From the NCBI GenBank assembly GCA_014898425.1, contig RCSZ01000007.1, positions 2,170,001 to 2,234,000 of the forward strand: a DNA stretch of 64,000 bases, written 5' to 3'. Every line of letters begins with the position of its first letter. The first letter of the stretch is position 1. This document shows positions 10,823-22,900 of the stretch, one piece after another. The translations under genes and the position numbers were made by a program. Source of the DNA: Botryotinia globosa (Eukaryota; Ascomycota; Leotiomycetes; Helotiales; Sclerotiniaceae). The notes under the pieces were generated by a model. The model did not search any database. It saw only the letters and a list, made by a program, of their open reading frames with translations, and was not told where the DNA came from.

Positions 10823-11896
10823 ATGCTCAGTTCTTTCACAAACGTCTACGGCTCCTTTCCCAATATGCAAGCTCGTATGAATAATCTAGCGGGCCCTCCA
10901 GCAAGCGTTGTGGGAATGTCAGGCTCTGGACCCCGATTTCAGAGTCTGAGTGATTTTGAAAAAGAGCAGGATGAATTGCAAGCTCAGTAAGTTCTGGATT
11001 GGATACACATGAGATTTTATTAACGAGGCTTTTAGGATTGACCAAGATAGTCTCAATGCACAACCCACAAGATCTCGAACTGGCTTGTCAGCCGCCAGCA
11101 GACCTAGAAATGTGCCAGACGTCAGTGGTATCCTACTTGAAGAGCAAGCATTGCAGGAAATGGGCAGCACAAACTGGGTAGGAAGACTACTAGGTAAGTC
11201 CTCCATCACGATCACGAGACTTCTTCATCCATACATCGATACTAATAATTTCCAGAGTACCACCAAGCCAACGCCATCAAGCCACTGCCAGAGTATACAG
11301 AGCATCGGATCTCCGAACAGCGATTCGGCTGTTCCGTAATCATCAAGCAAAAGAACGAACCCATCACCACCTTAACGACCTTCAGCAACAAAAAAGACGC
11401 CAAAAAATTCATCTCCAAACTCGCCATCGATTGGCTCATCTCACAGAACCACATGCCTTCTACTGGCGCCGTCAAATCTCCCAAGACACCAATTGCAACT
11501 CCAGTTCCAGATGCTCGCGAGAGAAGCACCTCTCCAACACCCTATCCCAGTCTCGTCCCCGGCCACTGCATCTCCCTTGGTTTCAACCCTCCCGCCTACA
11601 GACTCACGCGCATGTCAGAAGGCACCTCATTTTACGAAATCTATGCAGATTTCGGCTCCGATCCCCGGATTAACGGCCCCGTAGGAAAACTCACAAACAT
11701 CTACGGTAAGAATAAAGCTAAAGAAGCCTGCGCAAAAGAAGTTTTCAAGTTCTTGAAGGCGATTGAAAGATTGAGGGAACAAGGCATCGTAGCTCAGCAG
11801 GGAGAGGAGAGAAGGACTGTGGAGGAACCTCAACCTCAGCATGAAGACTCGGATCCGAATGCGAATGATCAGTATAGTGTCGTTTCTGGTATTTAA
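10823..11896 (+). CDS. Double-stranded RNA-binding domain protein
   Basis: join(10823..10986, 11036..11193, 11256..11896) gives 320 aa with consistent phases. After a low-complexity N-terminus (MLSSFTNVYGSFPN...) come two dsRBD-like alpha-beta-beta-beta-alpha modules. The first has NWVGRLLEYHQ ... RFGCSVIIKQKNEPITTLTTF ... KKDAKKFISKLAIDWL. The second has SLGFNPPAYRLTRMSEGTSFYEIYADFG ... KLTNIYGKNKAKEACAKEVFKFLKAI. There is no RNase III, deaminase or helicase domain, so it is probably a binding partner in RNA metabolism rather than an enzyme. The C-terminus is acidic and disordered. Domain assignment is by fold pattern; the RNA target is unknown. Confidence 0.8.
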
Positions 11897-13478
11897 AGAA
11901 TGATTAAGTATGCTGTTGAATCATGGGTTGTAATGGAATGGACCGGGATGAAATGGAATACTAGACAACCAACTTAACGAGTTTCCTAGGATAGATTTGG
12001 GACACATGTCGTGTTATGTTGTGGGATACTACCTACCAAGTACGGACTTATTTGGACGGAATATAACTTACAAAATTTCAATTCGTTTTCATTTGCTCTT
12101 TTCGTGTTTCTTCTTATTCATTCTCTTCCTCTTTCTCACCTCCCTCACCTCCCTCACCTCCCTCACCTCCCTCACCTCCCTCACCTCCCTCACCTCCCTC
12201 ACCTCCCTCACCTCCCTCACCTCCCTCACCTCCCTCACCTCCCTCACCTCCCTCACCTCCCTCACCTCCCTCACCTCCCTCACCTCCCTCACCTCCCTCA
12301 CCTCCCTCACCTCCCTCACCTCCCTCACCTCCCTCACCTCCCTCACCTCCCTCACCTCCTTCACCACCAAAATCCATCATCCAAAATCCATCATCCAAAA
12401 TCCATCATTCAAAATCCATCATCCAAAATCCACAACCCACAATCCAAAATCCACAATCCAAAAACCAACATAAACCCTAAACCAACATAAACCCTAAAAC
12501 CAAAATCAAAATCCAACCACCAAGACCACTCATCTCCTTCCCCTTTCCACCCTCCACTCCTCCGATCCTCCAATAAATAAATATATAAAAACACAGCTCA
12601 TTGTTATCTATTCCATTCCATAACATTCCATTCCACACTATACTAAAGAATCAATACAAGTAGCCATCTCCATCTCCATCTCCATCTCTATTCCCATCAC
12701 ACATACATATACTCATCACATCACCCTGATTCAAAATCTGCCATTCTCTACACAAGAGTCTGCAACAATTTATCTTTTAGGCTCTCTCACCCATCTTACA
12801 AAGTAGGCTGACTTACATTCACGTCCTGGCTACGTTCCCGTTTATACATATGGCAGAGGGGACGTTGTGCAAGCTCAGACTGATAGTGTGTATACACAAA
12901 AGAACTGCCAATAGAGTAAAAAATGCACACTATAATCACACGAGAAAAGTAAAGAATAGATAGCCAGTAAATATCTTTCTTGGGTATATAATTTATTCGT
13001 AGCCATCCACCCCACAGCGTCAGGCAATTGATACAAAAGGAAGGTTTCCCCTTCTTGATTTATTCGCCTCATCATATTTCCTTCATGGTTCCAAGTCTCA
13101 ACTAAGTGAGTACCCTATCCTCCCACTCCATCTCTTCCATGCCATCCCCCCACTCCTTTTGAGAACATAGGGACAATTCATTAAAATCTTACAGCGAGGC
13201 GGTAACGATGACCAGCCTACGTATCCAACGCCACGAACTTATGCAAACGCCCTTCCATCTTCGTCCATCATGAAAAAAAAACCCCGGCGTGTTGCTTATA
13301 AATTTGAGAAATGAGAAATGAAAACAAAAATAAGAAACGCCGAATGATAATCCAAAATTTGGCATACAACTAAATGTGTACTTGTAATGCTTGCGAAATT
13401 TGGTATAGATAAAACATCGGTCAAAGACATTATGGTGATATTCTTTAGTAGGATGGATTCTATGTGCTCTGCAAATGC
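11897..13478. other. Intergenic (convergent) region with satellites
   Basis: This lies between the ends of the dsRBD (+) and phosphatase (-) genes. It holds a 25-copy 9-bp minisatellite, an AAAATCCATCATCC-type 14-bp repeat at about 12368-12430 and C/A-rich low-complexity DNA up to 12560. The rest (12600-13478) shows nothing coding that I can support. Confidence 0.6.
12135..12359. repeat. Minisatellite, 25 perfect copies of CTCACCTCC
   Basis: The 9-bp unit repeats without a mismatch over 225 bp. Because 9 is a multiple of three, it yields long stop-free frames (SLT, HLP, REV, GEG repeats) that are not genes. Confidence 0.97.
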
Positions 13479-15938
13479 TCAAAGAAAATCGTCGATAGAT
13501 CGTGTAATAGTAGCTTCTCCTGTTATAGGTGGACTCCTAGGATCTTGTGCGGGAGGGAGATTTGGATGAATTGCGACCGTGGGAGGGAAAAATGTTGTTC
13601 GCTGGAAATCGAATCCACGTGGAGAGAAGAGGCTGGGTGTTCCACTAGAGGAGGATTCTTGTGGAATACCACGTGAGAAGGCATGTTCGAGAGGATTACG
13701 GGTCATCTCAGTTATACGCGGCGACATTATATCGGATTGCGCGTCGTCATCCTGTGGTCGAGGAGACATCGTATCAAGCTGCCATTTGTCTTCTTGTGAT
13801 GGCAATCGATCGACCCTGGGACTATCTTCGAATTTGGTGAAAGGTTCGATGCGTGGAAGGTCACCAAATCCGAAGTCAAAACGGCCTAGACTATCGATTG
13901 CCGAATTACAAACAGAATTCGTCTCTTCTTTGATCTCGGACTCCTTGATTGAGGAGATCTTCGTGACCAAAGGCTCTCTGACAACCGGATCTCTAGGCGG
14001 CGAAACATGAGACGAGTTTGCTCTGTTACGACCCGGGGAAGATGCGGTGTCGAGATCACTGACAGAGAGCGACTGTCTGTGTCGAGTCATACTTTTATTC
14101 CTGATGACTGTGTCTGTATTTCGAGCTGCCTGTTTCTCCAACTTCTTTCTCTCGATAACCTTTTTGAAGTCGTTCAATGAGAAGAGAAGAGACATGTTAG
14201 GATTGACCCAACGTGACTTCGATTGTGCCAAATTGTACGCTTCGTTTGCTGACAAATCTTGGTTGATGTACATTCCATATGCAATGATCAAGGTTGCCGA
14301 TCGGCTAGCTCCTTGCTGGCAATGCACCAGTACCCTTTTGCCCTCCTTGGCTCTTGATTCTATAGTTTGGCACAGATCCCACAATTCATCTTGCACATCT
14401 GTGTTATGGTCCCAAGGAATATGGATGTACTCGGGAATCTTCATGTCCGAGGTGTTGGGTCGTGGAGTAGATGGCGATGACTCCGCAGAACTCGATTCGG
14501 AACCAGCCGGTTGAGTCTCGTAAGCAGTTTGGAAAGAGGAAGTGGTTCCAGCTGTACCGGGTATCTCGGTATATGGATCCACAGAGTTGTGCCTGAACGC
14601 GGCAGTCATGTAGCTAACTCTTTTCTGCTTCTCCTCTTTCTCCTTCTCCATTTCTTCCAATTTTGCCGCGAATGGATTTTTCACTTCCCTCGCGACATTG
14701 ATCACAACATCGAATTCTGCAGCCTCCTCCATTTTAGGCTCTGAGTAGAGGTGAATGGTTGGCTCATGCATGAGGATTGGACCGTCAGGATATGATGGAG
14801 ACTTGCAATCCTCGCCGGTAGGTGGCCTGTCGAATGAATCACCGCCAATAGACATCCCCGGTGCTCGAGTTGCCATCTGAACTCCTGTTGGTGAGGGTGC
14901 ATCATCTTCATTAATGGTGAATGTATCTCTCGGGACGCCAGATTCTTTTAATCTCGAACCTCCAAATCCTCTAGAAGGGTCACCCAATGTCATTCCACCA
15001 CTAGGACCAAAGCCTGGTGTTGTCATTGAAAGCATTTGCGGCGACGAGACAGAATGTTTCAGACCTCTTCGTTGCAACATTGACGATGTTCCTTGTCCCA
15101 TAGGTTCCAAAGTTAAATTTGCGGTTCCAGTATTTAAACTCAATATACTTGGCTTTTTCCTAGCCTTCAGTGGTGGCGGTTTAATAAACGAAGGGGAAGC
15201 CGGTCCCGAGGTGAATTCATCAATGCTTGGTCGAAGATTGAGAGCCAGACTTTTGGGATTCTTCTTCCTTGGCGAAGGTGAAGTCATAGGTCGTTCAATC
15301 GTTATTGGCGGCGGCCTTGTATCTACTTCGCCCATCTTTAAATTTTGAAAAGAATCTAGACCAAAGGAAGACCCAGTGAATGAAGATAATGGGACGAGTG
15401 TGATTGGCGATTCAGGCGAAGAACTTGGTGATGGATCTGATAGTGAAGATGAATCTACCGTAGATACTGTCGTGGTGGGTGAAGAGTCAGTCGAATCGGA
15501 TGCTTGTGTTGAAGTACTTTCCCGATGTTGATGGGAATGTATCTGAAGTAAGTTGCTATCGGTCTCGACTTCTGAGTTTTGATGTATTTGTCGATTGTCA
15601 TACGGACTAGCCGATAGTTTGGTGTGAGTGCCGTCTAACGATGAACCATCCATCATGTTCGAATCCATACGATACACTGACATGAATGAAGGTATATGGT
15701 TCTCGTACATTCGGGGACCAGCTGCTGATGGCATCTTCCGTCTTTCAGAAAGATTGCGACGTTTGACTACTGGAGCCTGCGCCAATGATTCGTGTGTGCT
15801 CCGGACTAATTGTATACCCCAATATGTTTTCGATAGTCCGCTCAAGTCGGGCGAAGGTGGTGAAGGTGTGATCGCCGTAAAGGACCTTTTCAAAGTTGCA
15901 TTGTTAGCAATTGCAATGCTTGTTGGACCAGCCATCAT
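13479..15938 (-). CDS. Dual-specificity protein phosphatase, Msg5-like MAPK phosphatase
   Basis: The gene is intronless and encodes 819 aa. The catalytic domain runs from about residue 390 to 600: HEPTIHLYSEPKMEEAAEFDVVINVAREV, then an unusual Ser/Pro-rich insert of about 70 residues, then YIHIPWDHNTDVQDELW with the general-acid Asp, and VLVHCQQGASRSA, the HCx5R signature (Cys540, Arg546). The order is that of DSP-type MAP-kinase phosphatases. The long Ser/Pro N-terminus with basic patches (KRRNLSERRK, PRKKNPK, KARKKPS), some of which could dock MAPK, and the long tail resemble fungal Msg5 proteins. The expected role is down-regulation of cell-wall-integrity or pheromone MAPKs. Whether it is the Msg5 orthologue was not checked. 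Its start faces the 7.7-kb repeat-rich intergenic region. Confidence 0.85.
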   Translation of the reverse strand: MMAGPTSIAIANNATLKRSFTAITPSPPSPDLSGLSKTYWGIQLVRSTHESLAQAPVVKRRNLSERRKMPSAAGPRMYENHIPSFMSVYRMDSNMMDGSSLDGTHTKLSASPYDNRQIHQNSEVETDSNLLQIHSHQHRESTSTQASDSTDSSPTTTVSTVDSSSLSDPSPSSSPESPITLVPLSSFTGSSFGLDSFQNLKMGEVDTRPPPITIERPMTSPSPRKKNPKSLALNLRPSIDEFTSGPASPSFIKPPPLKARKKPSILSLNTGTANLTLEPMGQGTSSMLQRRGLKHSVSSPQMLSMTTPGFGPSGGMTLGDPSRGFGGSRLKESGVPRDTFTINEDDAPSPTGVQMATRAPGMSIGGDSFDRPPTGEDCKSPSYPDGPILMHEPTIHLYSEPKMEEAAEFDVVINVAREVKNPFAAKLEEMEKEKEEKQKRVSYMTAAFRHNSVDPYTEIPGTAGTTSSFQTAYETQPAGSESSSAESSPSTPRPNTSDMKIPEYIHIPWDHNTDVQDELWDLCQTIESRAKEGKRVLVHCQQGASRSATLIIAYGMYINQDLSANEAYNLAQSKSRWVNPNMSLLFSLNDFKKVIERKKLEKQAARNTDTVIRNKSMTRHRQSLSVSDLDTASSPGRNRANSSHVSPPRDPVVREPLVTKISSIKESEIKEETNSVCNSAIDSLGRFDFGFGDLPRIEPFTKFEDSPRVDRLPSQEDKWQLDTMSPRPQDDDAQSDIMSPRITEMTRNPLEHAFSRGIPQESSSSGTPSLFSPRGFDFQRTTFFPPTVAIHPNLPPAQDPRSPPITGEATITRSIDDFL

Positions 15939-16528
15939 CGCTTGTCAAAGAGCACAATAATAAGCACAAACGCGACTCTTTTGTTGTTTGTTGAAGAACG
16001 AGACTAGAACCAATGAAGGCAACAATAAGAAAAGGAAGCCAGCTTAAAAGAATTACACAAGAAAGAAGGTTATGGAATTCGCTCACTCACTTGAAGTTAT
16101 GAAGCCCTTGAAATCGTTTCCCAATTGAATGGCAAATTTCCAGGAAGAGGAAAGGGTTGACAACAATAACCAACGTCAAATGCGCCTTGATCTTTTATTT
16201 TGCGATGGAATATGGAATGGCGCAAGAAGTGATGGTTCAGGCAAAGTGATTGGAATGCATACAGCGAATGGTCGTAAGAGATGAGTTTGAGAACAAAGTA
16301 ATAATTGCCTCGAGGGGCAACCTAATCTTTGCCTTACCTGGGTATTGCACGCGAGACGCCGCAGTTATTATTATTCGAAGTTGTGTGTGTAGGTGCGTGT
16401 GTGTGTACCTGGATGAATAATAGGATAGGCAGGTTTTTTGATGTATGACCGGGTCAAATTACGAATGACCGATTATAACAGGATATAATGTTATTGTTGG
16501 AGAAATGTCAAACTTTCCAAATTGTATC

Positions 16529-16649
16529 TTTTTTTTCTTCTTCTTCTTTTTTTGGGGGGGGGGGGGGGAAACAAGATTGAAGGATTGAGAGTTTCGAGAA
16601 ACGAGGATGTCTCGACAATGTTGGTGGTGGTGGTGGTGGTGGTGGTGGT
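16529..16649. repeat. T-rich/CTT/poly-G tract and (TGG)n microsatellite
   Basis: A T-rich/CTT tract (16529-16553) runs directly into a 15-nt G homopolymer (16554-16568). An array of about 9 TGG units follows at 16621-16649. Homopolymer length here is likely to be unreliable or polymorphic. Confidence 0.9.
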
Positions 16650-17692
16650 AGTGGGCAGGGTTGCTGAGCACTAGAATGCTACTAGGTATAGGAAAGGTAG
16701 GTAAGTTTGAAAACTAATAAGTCAGCGCACCGTTCTCAGCGAATAAGGGTAATAAAGTGAAATGCAGGGGGTTTAAAAATAGACAGGGCGGGTAAATGTG
16801 AACCAATAAAATAATAAAGTCATACAGAGCCAAAGGAAAAAAGATCCCTTACTATGTGTGTGAGTATGTATGTGTGCGTGAGTTTCCTCTCTCTATTGCC
16901 TGCAACTATTACAAGAGAGGAGGGTACTGTGTAATAAAGGCGGGTGTACCCAAGCCAAGCCTTCCGTCTGCACGAAAGCCGTCGAGGATGAATGAAGGAT
17001 AAATTCGAGATTGGATTGGATTGGATTGATTTGATGAGATGAGATGAGATGAGATGGGCGTTATAAAGTGTGCAACTTTGGAGATAATGTAAATTGCAGA
17101 TATATATATATCCTTTGCAGAGTATATCTTCCTTTCTTGATCGAATCAAGTTGAGCAAGTGGGTGAGTGAGTAAGGGCAGAATCACTCGTGGAGAGGAAG
17201 AATAGATAGACGGATGGACAAATGGTAGAGAGATAAGAGTTAATTGATCTGATCAAGAACGAACAGATGAAAGGAACAGATTGTATTTGTTGATTTCCGT
17301 GGGGGTATCTCAAATAGCTGGAGGGCTGGTATTTCGTCCGAGGTACCTGAAGGGGGAGTTGAGGAGCTGTATGAATAGAATCGTTCGAAGCTTGAGATGA
17401 GAATACTCGCTTTCTTTCTGTTTTAAATCCTCGAGATGGGAAGTTTCCTTCTCTCTTTGCGCCTGGTGAAGATGCTGTGTTGTGAATGGATCCTCAACCT
17501 TTCGACAATAATATCGAAGAGAATATCTGATGTTTAGAATCCAGCAGAAGTTCAATGTCAATATTCACTTTGATTTTGCTTCAATCGAAGTCGTCCTCTG
17601 GGAACTCTGATGCGCCAAATGTAAGGTGGTTTGCGCCTCGACGGATTGACCGATCGATGGAATGATTGTTTGAACAGACCTGCAAGCTGATG

Positions 17693-17730
17693 GTAGCTAG
17701 GTAGCTAGGTAGCTAGGTAGCTAGGTAGCC
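17693..17730. repeat. TAGCTAGG octamer array
   Basis: There are about 4.5 copies of an 8-bp unit that contains the palindrome TAGCTA, decaying into TAGCCGGG. Confidence 0.85.
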
Positions 17731-18596
17731 GGGTACCTATCTATCTATGAATGCGCGTTTTGAGTGTCGGTCGAGATTCGAGATTCGAGATTCGAGAACA
17801 AAGGAATGGCCGCGGCTTTTCGGTCGCAAAGAGAATTCGATCGAGTCCTCGAAAAGAAATCAAAAGGAAAGATATAAAAGAGGTGAGAAGCGGAGAAGAA
17901 TGATGTCAGACAATGAAAATCATACTGTTAAAATGATGAAATATACTGGGAGAGAGAGAGAAAAGGTAGAGATAGAGAAGAAGATGGATGGATGGACTGG
18001 ACTGGACGAATGAGATGATATAAAAGTATTGAATTTTGGGGTTGGGTGTAGAGTGAAGAGTGTAGAGTGTAGAGTGTAGAGTGACAGATAATGGGTATCA
18101 GAGAAGAAGGGTTTGGGTGAGAGAAACATAAAATTAAAGAAAAATTAAGTCACAGATACAGATACACAGAGAAAGAGAGAGAGGCTTAGAAAGACGATAT
18201 AAAATTGACAATTCGGTGCATGGAAAAAAACAACCTGGAACCCGCTTCATCCCTTCATGGCTCCATGGCTTGCTGGTCGTCCAGTCCAGGCAAATGGCAA
18301 ATAGCAAATAGCAAATGGCAAATACAATAATACAATAATACAATTACATACATACCTACCAATACCGATACTGATTCGATTGCCTCAGGATTTCACACTG
18401 CATACATACCTACCTAGGATCTACTATCTATTAGTATCTGTTACCCAGCACTTACTTCATCCGCGTTGCCAAAATAGATTTAACCGCTTTTTGTCTCTCC
18501 AGTTTAATTGGTCCTAAACATCCATGATGAAGATGTGAAACAAACTAGGAATATCCGATGCCACGCCAATAGAATTGACGAGCGAGAGAGAAGAAA

Positions 18597-18639
18597 GAGA
18601 AGAAAAGAAAAGAAAAGAAAAGAAAAGAAAAAAAAGAAG
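18597..18639. repeat. (AAAAG)n microsatellite
   Basis: Perfect pentamers run into A-rich sequence in a purine-only stretch of the plus strand. Confidence 0.85.
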
Positions 18640-19154
18640 AAAAAAGACGTCCTCGTTTCCAAAGGAGCAATGATTGATCATGGAAGAAGTGATCAATTGA
18701 GGATAATCATGGATCATCATGGATCATCATGCTTCATCACGGGTTATCAAGGGTCGATTGCATTTGCTTTGATGCTCTAATAGGTCACATCACCTCCCTT
18801 CCCCTCCTCCAAGCTCACATTGCCGTCACATAAGTTATAACCTGACATGATAGATGGATCCATCCTCGCTCTCTCCGTCTGATCATAAAGACCAGGCAAA
18901 GCAAAGAGGGAAGTAAAAATAGAGACCTCAGAGACCTCAGAGAGAGAGAGATTCTGGATCGTTGAGGCTCAGTGTGGCTGGGGTAATTTACTAGGTAGTC
19001 TTCCTCGGGTATGGATACACAGTACATACAGTGCACCTACAGTGAGTGACCTACCTCCTACTTACTCCTTGACTTGACTTGATTTGACTGGACTTGTATG
19101 TACATTAATTGATTGTCCTTGTCCTTGTCCTGCCTGTCCTGCCTGTATTGCCAT

Positions 19155-19315
19155 AGTCCAAGTCCACGTCCAAGTCCAAGTCCAAGTCCAAGACCTAGTC
19201 CAAGTCCAAGTCCAAGTCCAAGACCTAGTCCAAGTCCAAGTCCAAGTCCAAGTCCAAGTCCAAGTCCAAGTCCAAGTCCAACTCCAACTCCAACTCCAAG
19301 TCCAACTCCAAGAAC
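19155..19315. repeat. Hexamer array, unit CAAGTC with variants
   Basis: The array has about 26 units of CCAAGT/CAAGTC. The variant segment AAGACCTAGTCC appears twice and the last units change to CCAACT. It translates to VQ or PSPS repeats that are artefacts. Confidence 0.9.
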
Positions 19316-20386
19316 AGAGTAGAGACCGAAGATTCATGAATGAAAGAAGAAATCGTCAGGGTTTCTCCTCTCGCTCCCGAATCCTATTTCTGGGTCATAT
19401 CCAATTTGTCGCCTCCCAGTATTGCGGGGGATGAAATTGATATGAAATTGATTCTTGGGCATGCTATCCCATATTCATCTCCTACCAGAGCATGATCCAG
19501 GTCATCATTGCATTGCATTTCAGAACAACCCACATGGGAAATCTCATTACAACGGTTGGTAACGAGTTACGAAACTGCGAGTACGAACAGCATTCCATTC
19601 CATAGAACGGTGGCAGCTGGGTAGCTCCTGTGTAGAACTGATACTTGGAAGGCCCTCTCAAGGAACACGAGACGCTGGAGCGAGAACAGCGACAAGTACA
19701 TAAGACTAGTCCGGTATTGAAGCCGATCGAACCGCTGAAAAGTATATCTGCTTCATGATATCCATACTTTCGCTATCGATACGAGCGAGGCATGAATATT
19801 GAGACAGCAACCCCAAAAATTACAGAGTACAGACTTCCATCCCCCGAGTTCATCTCATCCTCTTTTTTCCCAACTATCGAAGCTTTGTTCATATACAGGT
19901 CTTCTTCGTCTTCGTCAGGGGACCAATTCAAAATCCAAAGGCAAGATAAATATAGACATGGCCAAAAGAAAAAAAGAAAGTGGAAGAAGGTGGAGAATCT
20001 TCACCGTTATGCTAATGAAATATGAAACATTATTGATTACCTATGTTCAAGGACGACCCTGGAGAGGACTTGTGTGGCAGCTTGTTATGTGAATAGACCA
20101 TGTTTTGTGCCTAACATGCAAACGTAGGTAATCTCGAGGTAGGCACCGTTTTTCAAACCTCGGTCTTATATTTCACCATGGAAAAACGGGAAAACTCAAT
20201 TCGCATCCTGGGGTTCGATGCAGTCTAACTGTCTAAGAAGTCTCACATTATTTTGTTACAGAGAAAGAGACTCAGTCGCGATCTACGTGCCTACTATCCA
20301 CACCTCGAATCGCCTTAAAACACAAGTCAATAGGTACTTTACTAAGCCGAAGTTGGGACGAACATCTAGCTAGCAGCTATCTATTT

Positions 20387-20572
20387 GGGGGGGGGGGGGG
20401 GGGGGACTGGGGACTGGGGACTGGGGACTGAGGACTGCGAACTGGGAACTGCGAATTGCGAACTGCAAACTGGGAACTGTGAACTGGGAACTGCGAATTG
20501 CAAACTCCAAACTCCAAACTCCAAACTCCAAACTCCAAACTCCAAACTCCAAACTCCAAACTCCAAACTCCT
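20387..20572. repeat. Poly-G tract plus drifting heptamer array (GGGGACT to CAAACTC), G-quadruplex capable
   Basis: Nineteen Gs (20387-20405) lead into GGGGACT repeats, then units of the form NRAACTG and finally about nine perfect CAAACTC units. The 7-bp period is kept throughout. Four G-runs of at least four separated by ACT loops make a canonical quadruplex motif on the plus strand. Confidence 0.92.
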
Positions 20573-20651
20573 ACGATCGATTTCACGAGAAACCTGAAGA
20601 CTTGTGACAAAAGTATATATCTGATGGTCCTTAGACAACCGGTTCCATTTG

Positions 20652-20680
20652 TGAGACGAGACGAGACGAGACGAGACGAT
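20652..20680. repeat. (GAGAC)n pentamer array
   Basis: There are about five copies of GAGAC/GACGA at this site. Confidence 0.8.
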
Positions 20681-21358
20681 TCAATACCCATTTGGCCAGA
20701 CCAAATTACGCCCTCCGCATCAAGGTCACCTCTTTGGGTCAACAGACTCAAGACTCATTTTGCCCTCGTGGTTCTGGGACATCAATGGGTCCTTGCCCCT
20801 GAATGTACATGCAGTACATCATATTACGGCCCACAACCGCTGCAACAATATGCGAAATTTTCAGGTATCCCCGACACTTTTTTAATGAGAGATTCTAAAT
20901 AAAGTTTGGATAATTCATTGGAGGGTCAAACTAATAATTACATATTGTTTACTCAACAAATACACATGAGAACTGACACCAAGTAAAACATAGAGCTGCG
21001 TACATCTTTCATATCATCATGTCTCTCAAACTCTACTATAGGGGAAGAAAGTTTATATGATTACCTAGCCAGCATATCCAACACATTCTATATCAACCGG
21101 TTGACCGGATGATTCGAGAATGCTTCCGATCTTCGGCACTCATTTCTTGACCATTGGTATCCAAGACCAGCTGGTCAGTGGTCAGTGGTCAGTCATTCAA
21201 GTTCAACCGTCCAGAGAATCTGACTTGCAGTTGAGGCTGTTTGTCACACGATTCGAGTTTCCTAGCACCGACCGAGTACCTACCTACCTACGAGCCTACC
21301 TACTGAGAGTCACAATAATAATGAACAAGCTATTTTTGAAAGTGGACTGCCATGCCAG

Positions 21359-21504
21359 TACAGGTTACAGGTTACAGGTTACAGGTTACAGGTTACAGGT
21401 TACAGCCTACAGCCTACAGCCTACAGCCTACAGCCTACAGCCTACAGCCTACAGCCTACAGCCTACAGCCTACAGCCTACAGCCTACAGCCTACAGCCTA
21501 CAGG
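21359..21504. repeat. Two-phase heptamer array: 6x TACAGGT then 14x TACAGCC
   Basis: The 7-bp period is exact. Units 1-6 (21359-21400) are TACAGGT and units 7-20 (21401-21498) are TACAGCC, with a final partial TACAGG. The switch happens at one unit boundary. Confidence 0.95.
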
Positions 21505-22576
21505 AGCTGAATGATGGTACAGGATGATACAAATTATTTCTCCGCTTGACAGTCGCCACGGCCCGAGCTAGGCCCTGAGGGTTCACATCTAATACTCCAT
21601 GCGAGTGGCGATTGGTCGATTGGTCGATTGGTCGTGCTTCCCCTCACAAGATAATTATCATGTAGTGTCTTACCCAATGTGAAGATTCAAATAACATGTG
21701 CTCTCAACCTGATTCCGACAATCGTTGTCATCAGGTTTTGGACAATCGAGATACCCGACGTTATCTAATCCGTTCAGTCAGATACGATACGATACGATGT
21801 GATGTGATGTGATGTGATTTGATGCGATCCTTATTCATAATCTCAGAATGACCACCTTTCTGCATTGCTCATGTTGAAAAGTTCCCCTCGCCACATCGAA
21901 CACATCGACCCATCAATATGCACGTTTCTCGCGTAGAGCACAATGTACATATGCAGTGAGAGGTCATGGTGGGTAAGTAATTTACTAGTTACATGCGTCA
22001 GGTGTAAAGAGAGGGTCAAGCTTCCCACACCAAGAGCGTGAGAGGCTCGGTCTTCTTCGAATCAAGAGACGGTAGAAGGTGTCGAATGTGTGAGAAGATT
22101 TCCATTGTACTTTGCACACCCTCTGCTGCAGCTGCATGAAGACTAATGTTATGCTCCACCGACCAAGGTAGACATTGTCAGTATCTTGATATGACTTCCG
22201 ATAAGAACAACATTTGTCGACCAGATATAGGGGAACGTCCAGACAGGGCTACCACTTTCTACTTTGTCGGGATAAGCTTGAATGTTAAATGTTTGTGTGG
22301 ATGAGGAAAAGGGGGGGAGAGAGAGATCTACCCATACCTACCTAGGTCCTTTGACAGATTGTATTCCGCAAAAGTCGCTGCCAAAAGAGTGTGAGGGTTT
22401 CGGAAGCCCTAATGCGAGTGCTGAGATGGAAATTCCGGTTGATTGCATCTTGACAGGGCCATGTATGCGATGCAGCACCGACACCGGCTTCCTTTCACTT
22501 GATTAGGTGGTGAGTGATGGAATCCTGAAAGGATATATAAGAAATGTGATGACAGAACGAGAAAGAATTGAATCTG

Positions 22577-22811
22577 TAGATGTAGGTAGATGTAGGTAGA
22601 TGTAGGTAGATGTAGGTAGATGTAGGTAGATGTAGGTAGATGTAGGTAGATGTAGATAGATGTAGGTAGGTAGATGTAGGTAGATGTAGGTAGATGTAGG
22701 TAGATGTAGGTAGATGTAGGTAGATGTAGGTAGATGTAGGTAGATGTAGGTAGATGTAGGTAGATGTAGGTAGATGTAGGTAGATGTAGGTAGATGTAGG
22801 TAGATGTAGAT
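22577..22811. repeat. Decamer minisatellite TAGATGTAGG
   Basis: There are about 23 copies, interrupted once near 22648-22672 by TAGATAGATG and an extra TAGG. The encoded TYIYLHLP-type frames on the minus strand are repeat artefacts. Confidence 0.95.
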
Positions 22812-22900
22812 GTTGTATATTAGTATTCTTTTTATTGTCTTTATTCTCTTTACAAGGTAATGATGGCATGAATTGTATGTGTGTGAGTGTGAGTGTGAGT

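Noticed and set aside
12011..12490. Long frames on both strands (SLT, HLP, REV and GEG repeats)
   Set aside because: They are generated by the 25-copy 9-bp satellite, which is stop-free in several frames; there is no non-repeat coding content.
12475..12497. Two CCCTAA copies that look like telomere repeat
   Set aside because: Only two copies 11 bp apart inside C/A-rich low-complexity DNA; not an interstitial telomere.
20160..20260. GGTTCGAT string resembling a tRNA T-loop
   Set aside because: No matching acceptor stem, anticodon arm or D-loop can be drawn around it; no tRNA gene was found anywhere in the window.
21359..22811. Possible CRISPR-like arrays
   Set aside because: Units of 7-10 bp are contiguous with no spacers, and the genome is eukaryotic.
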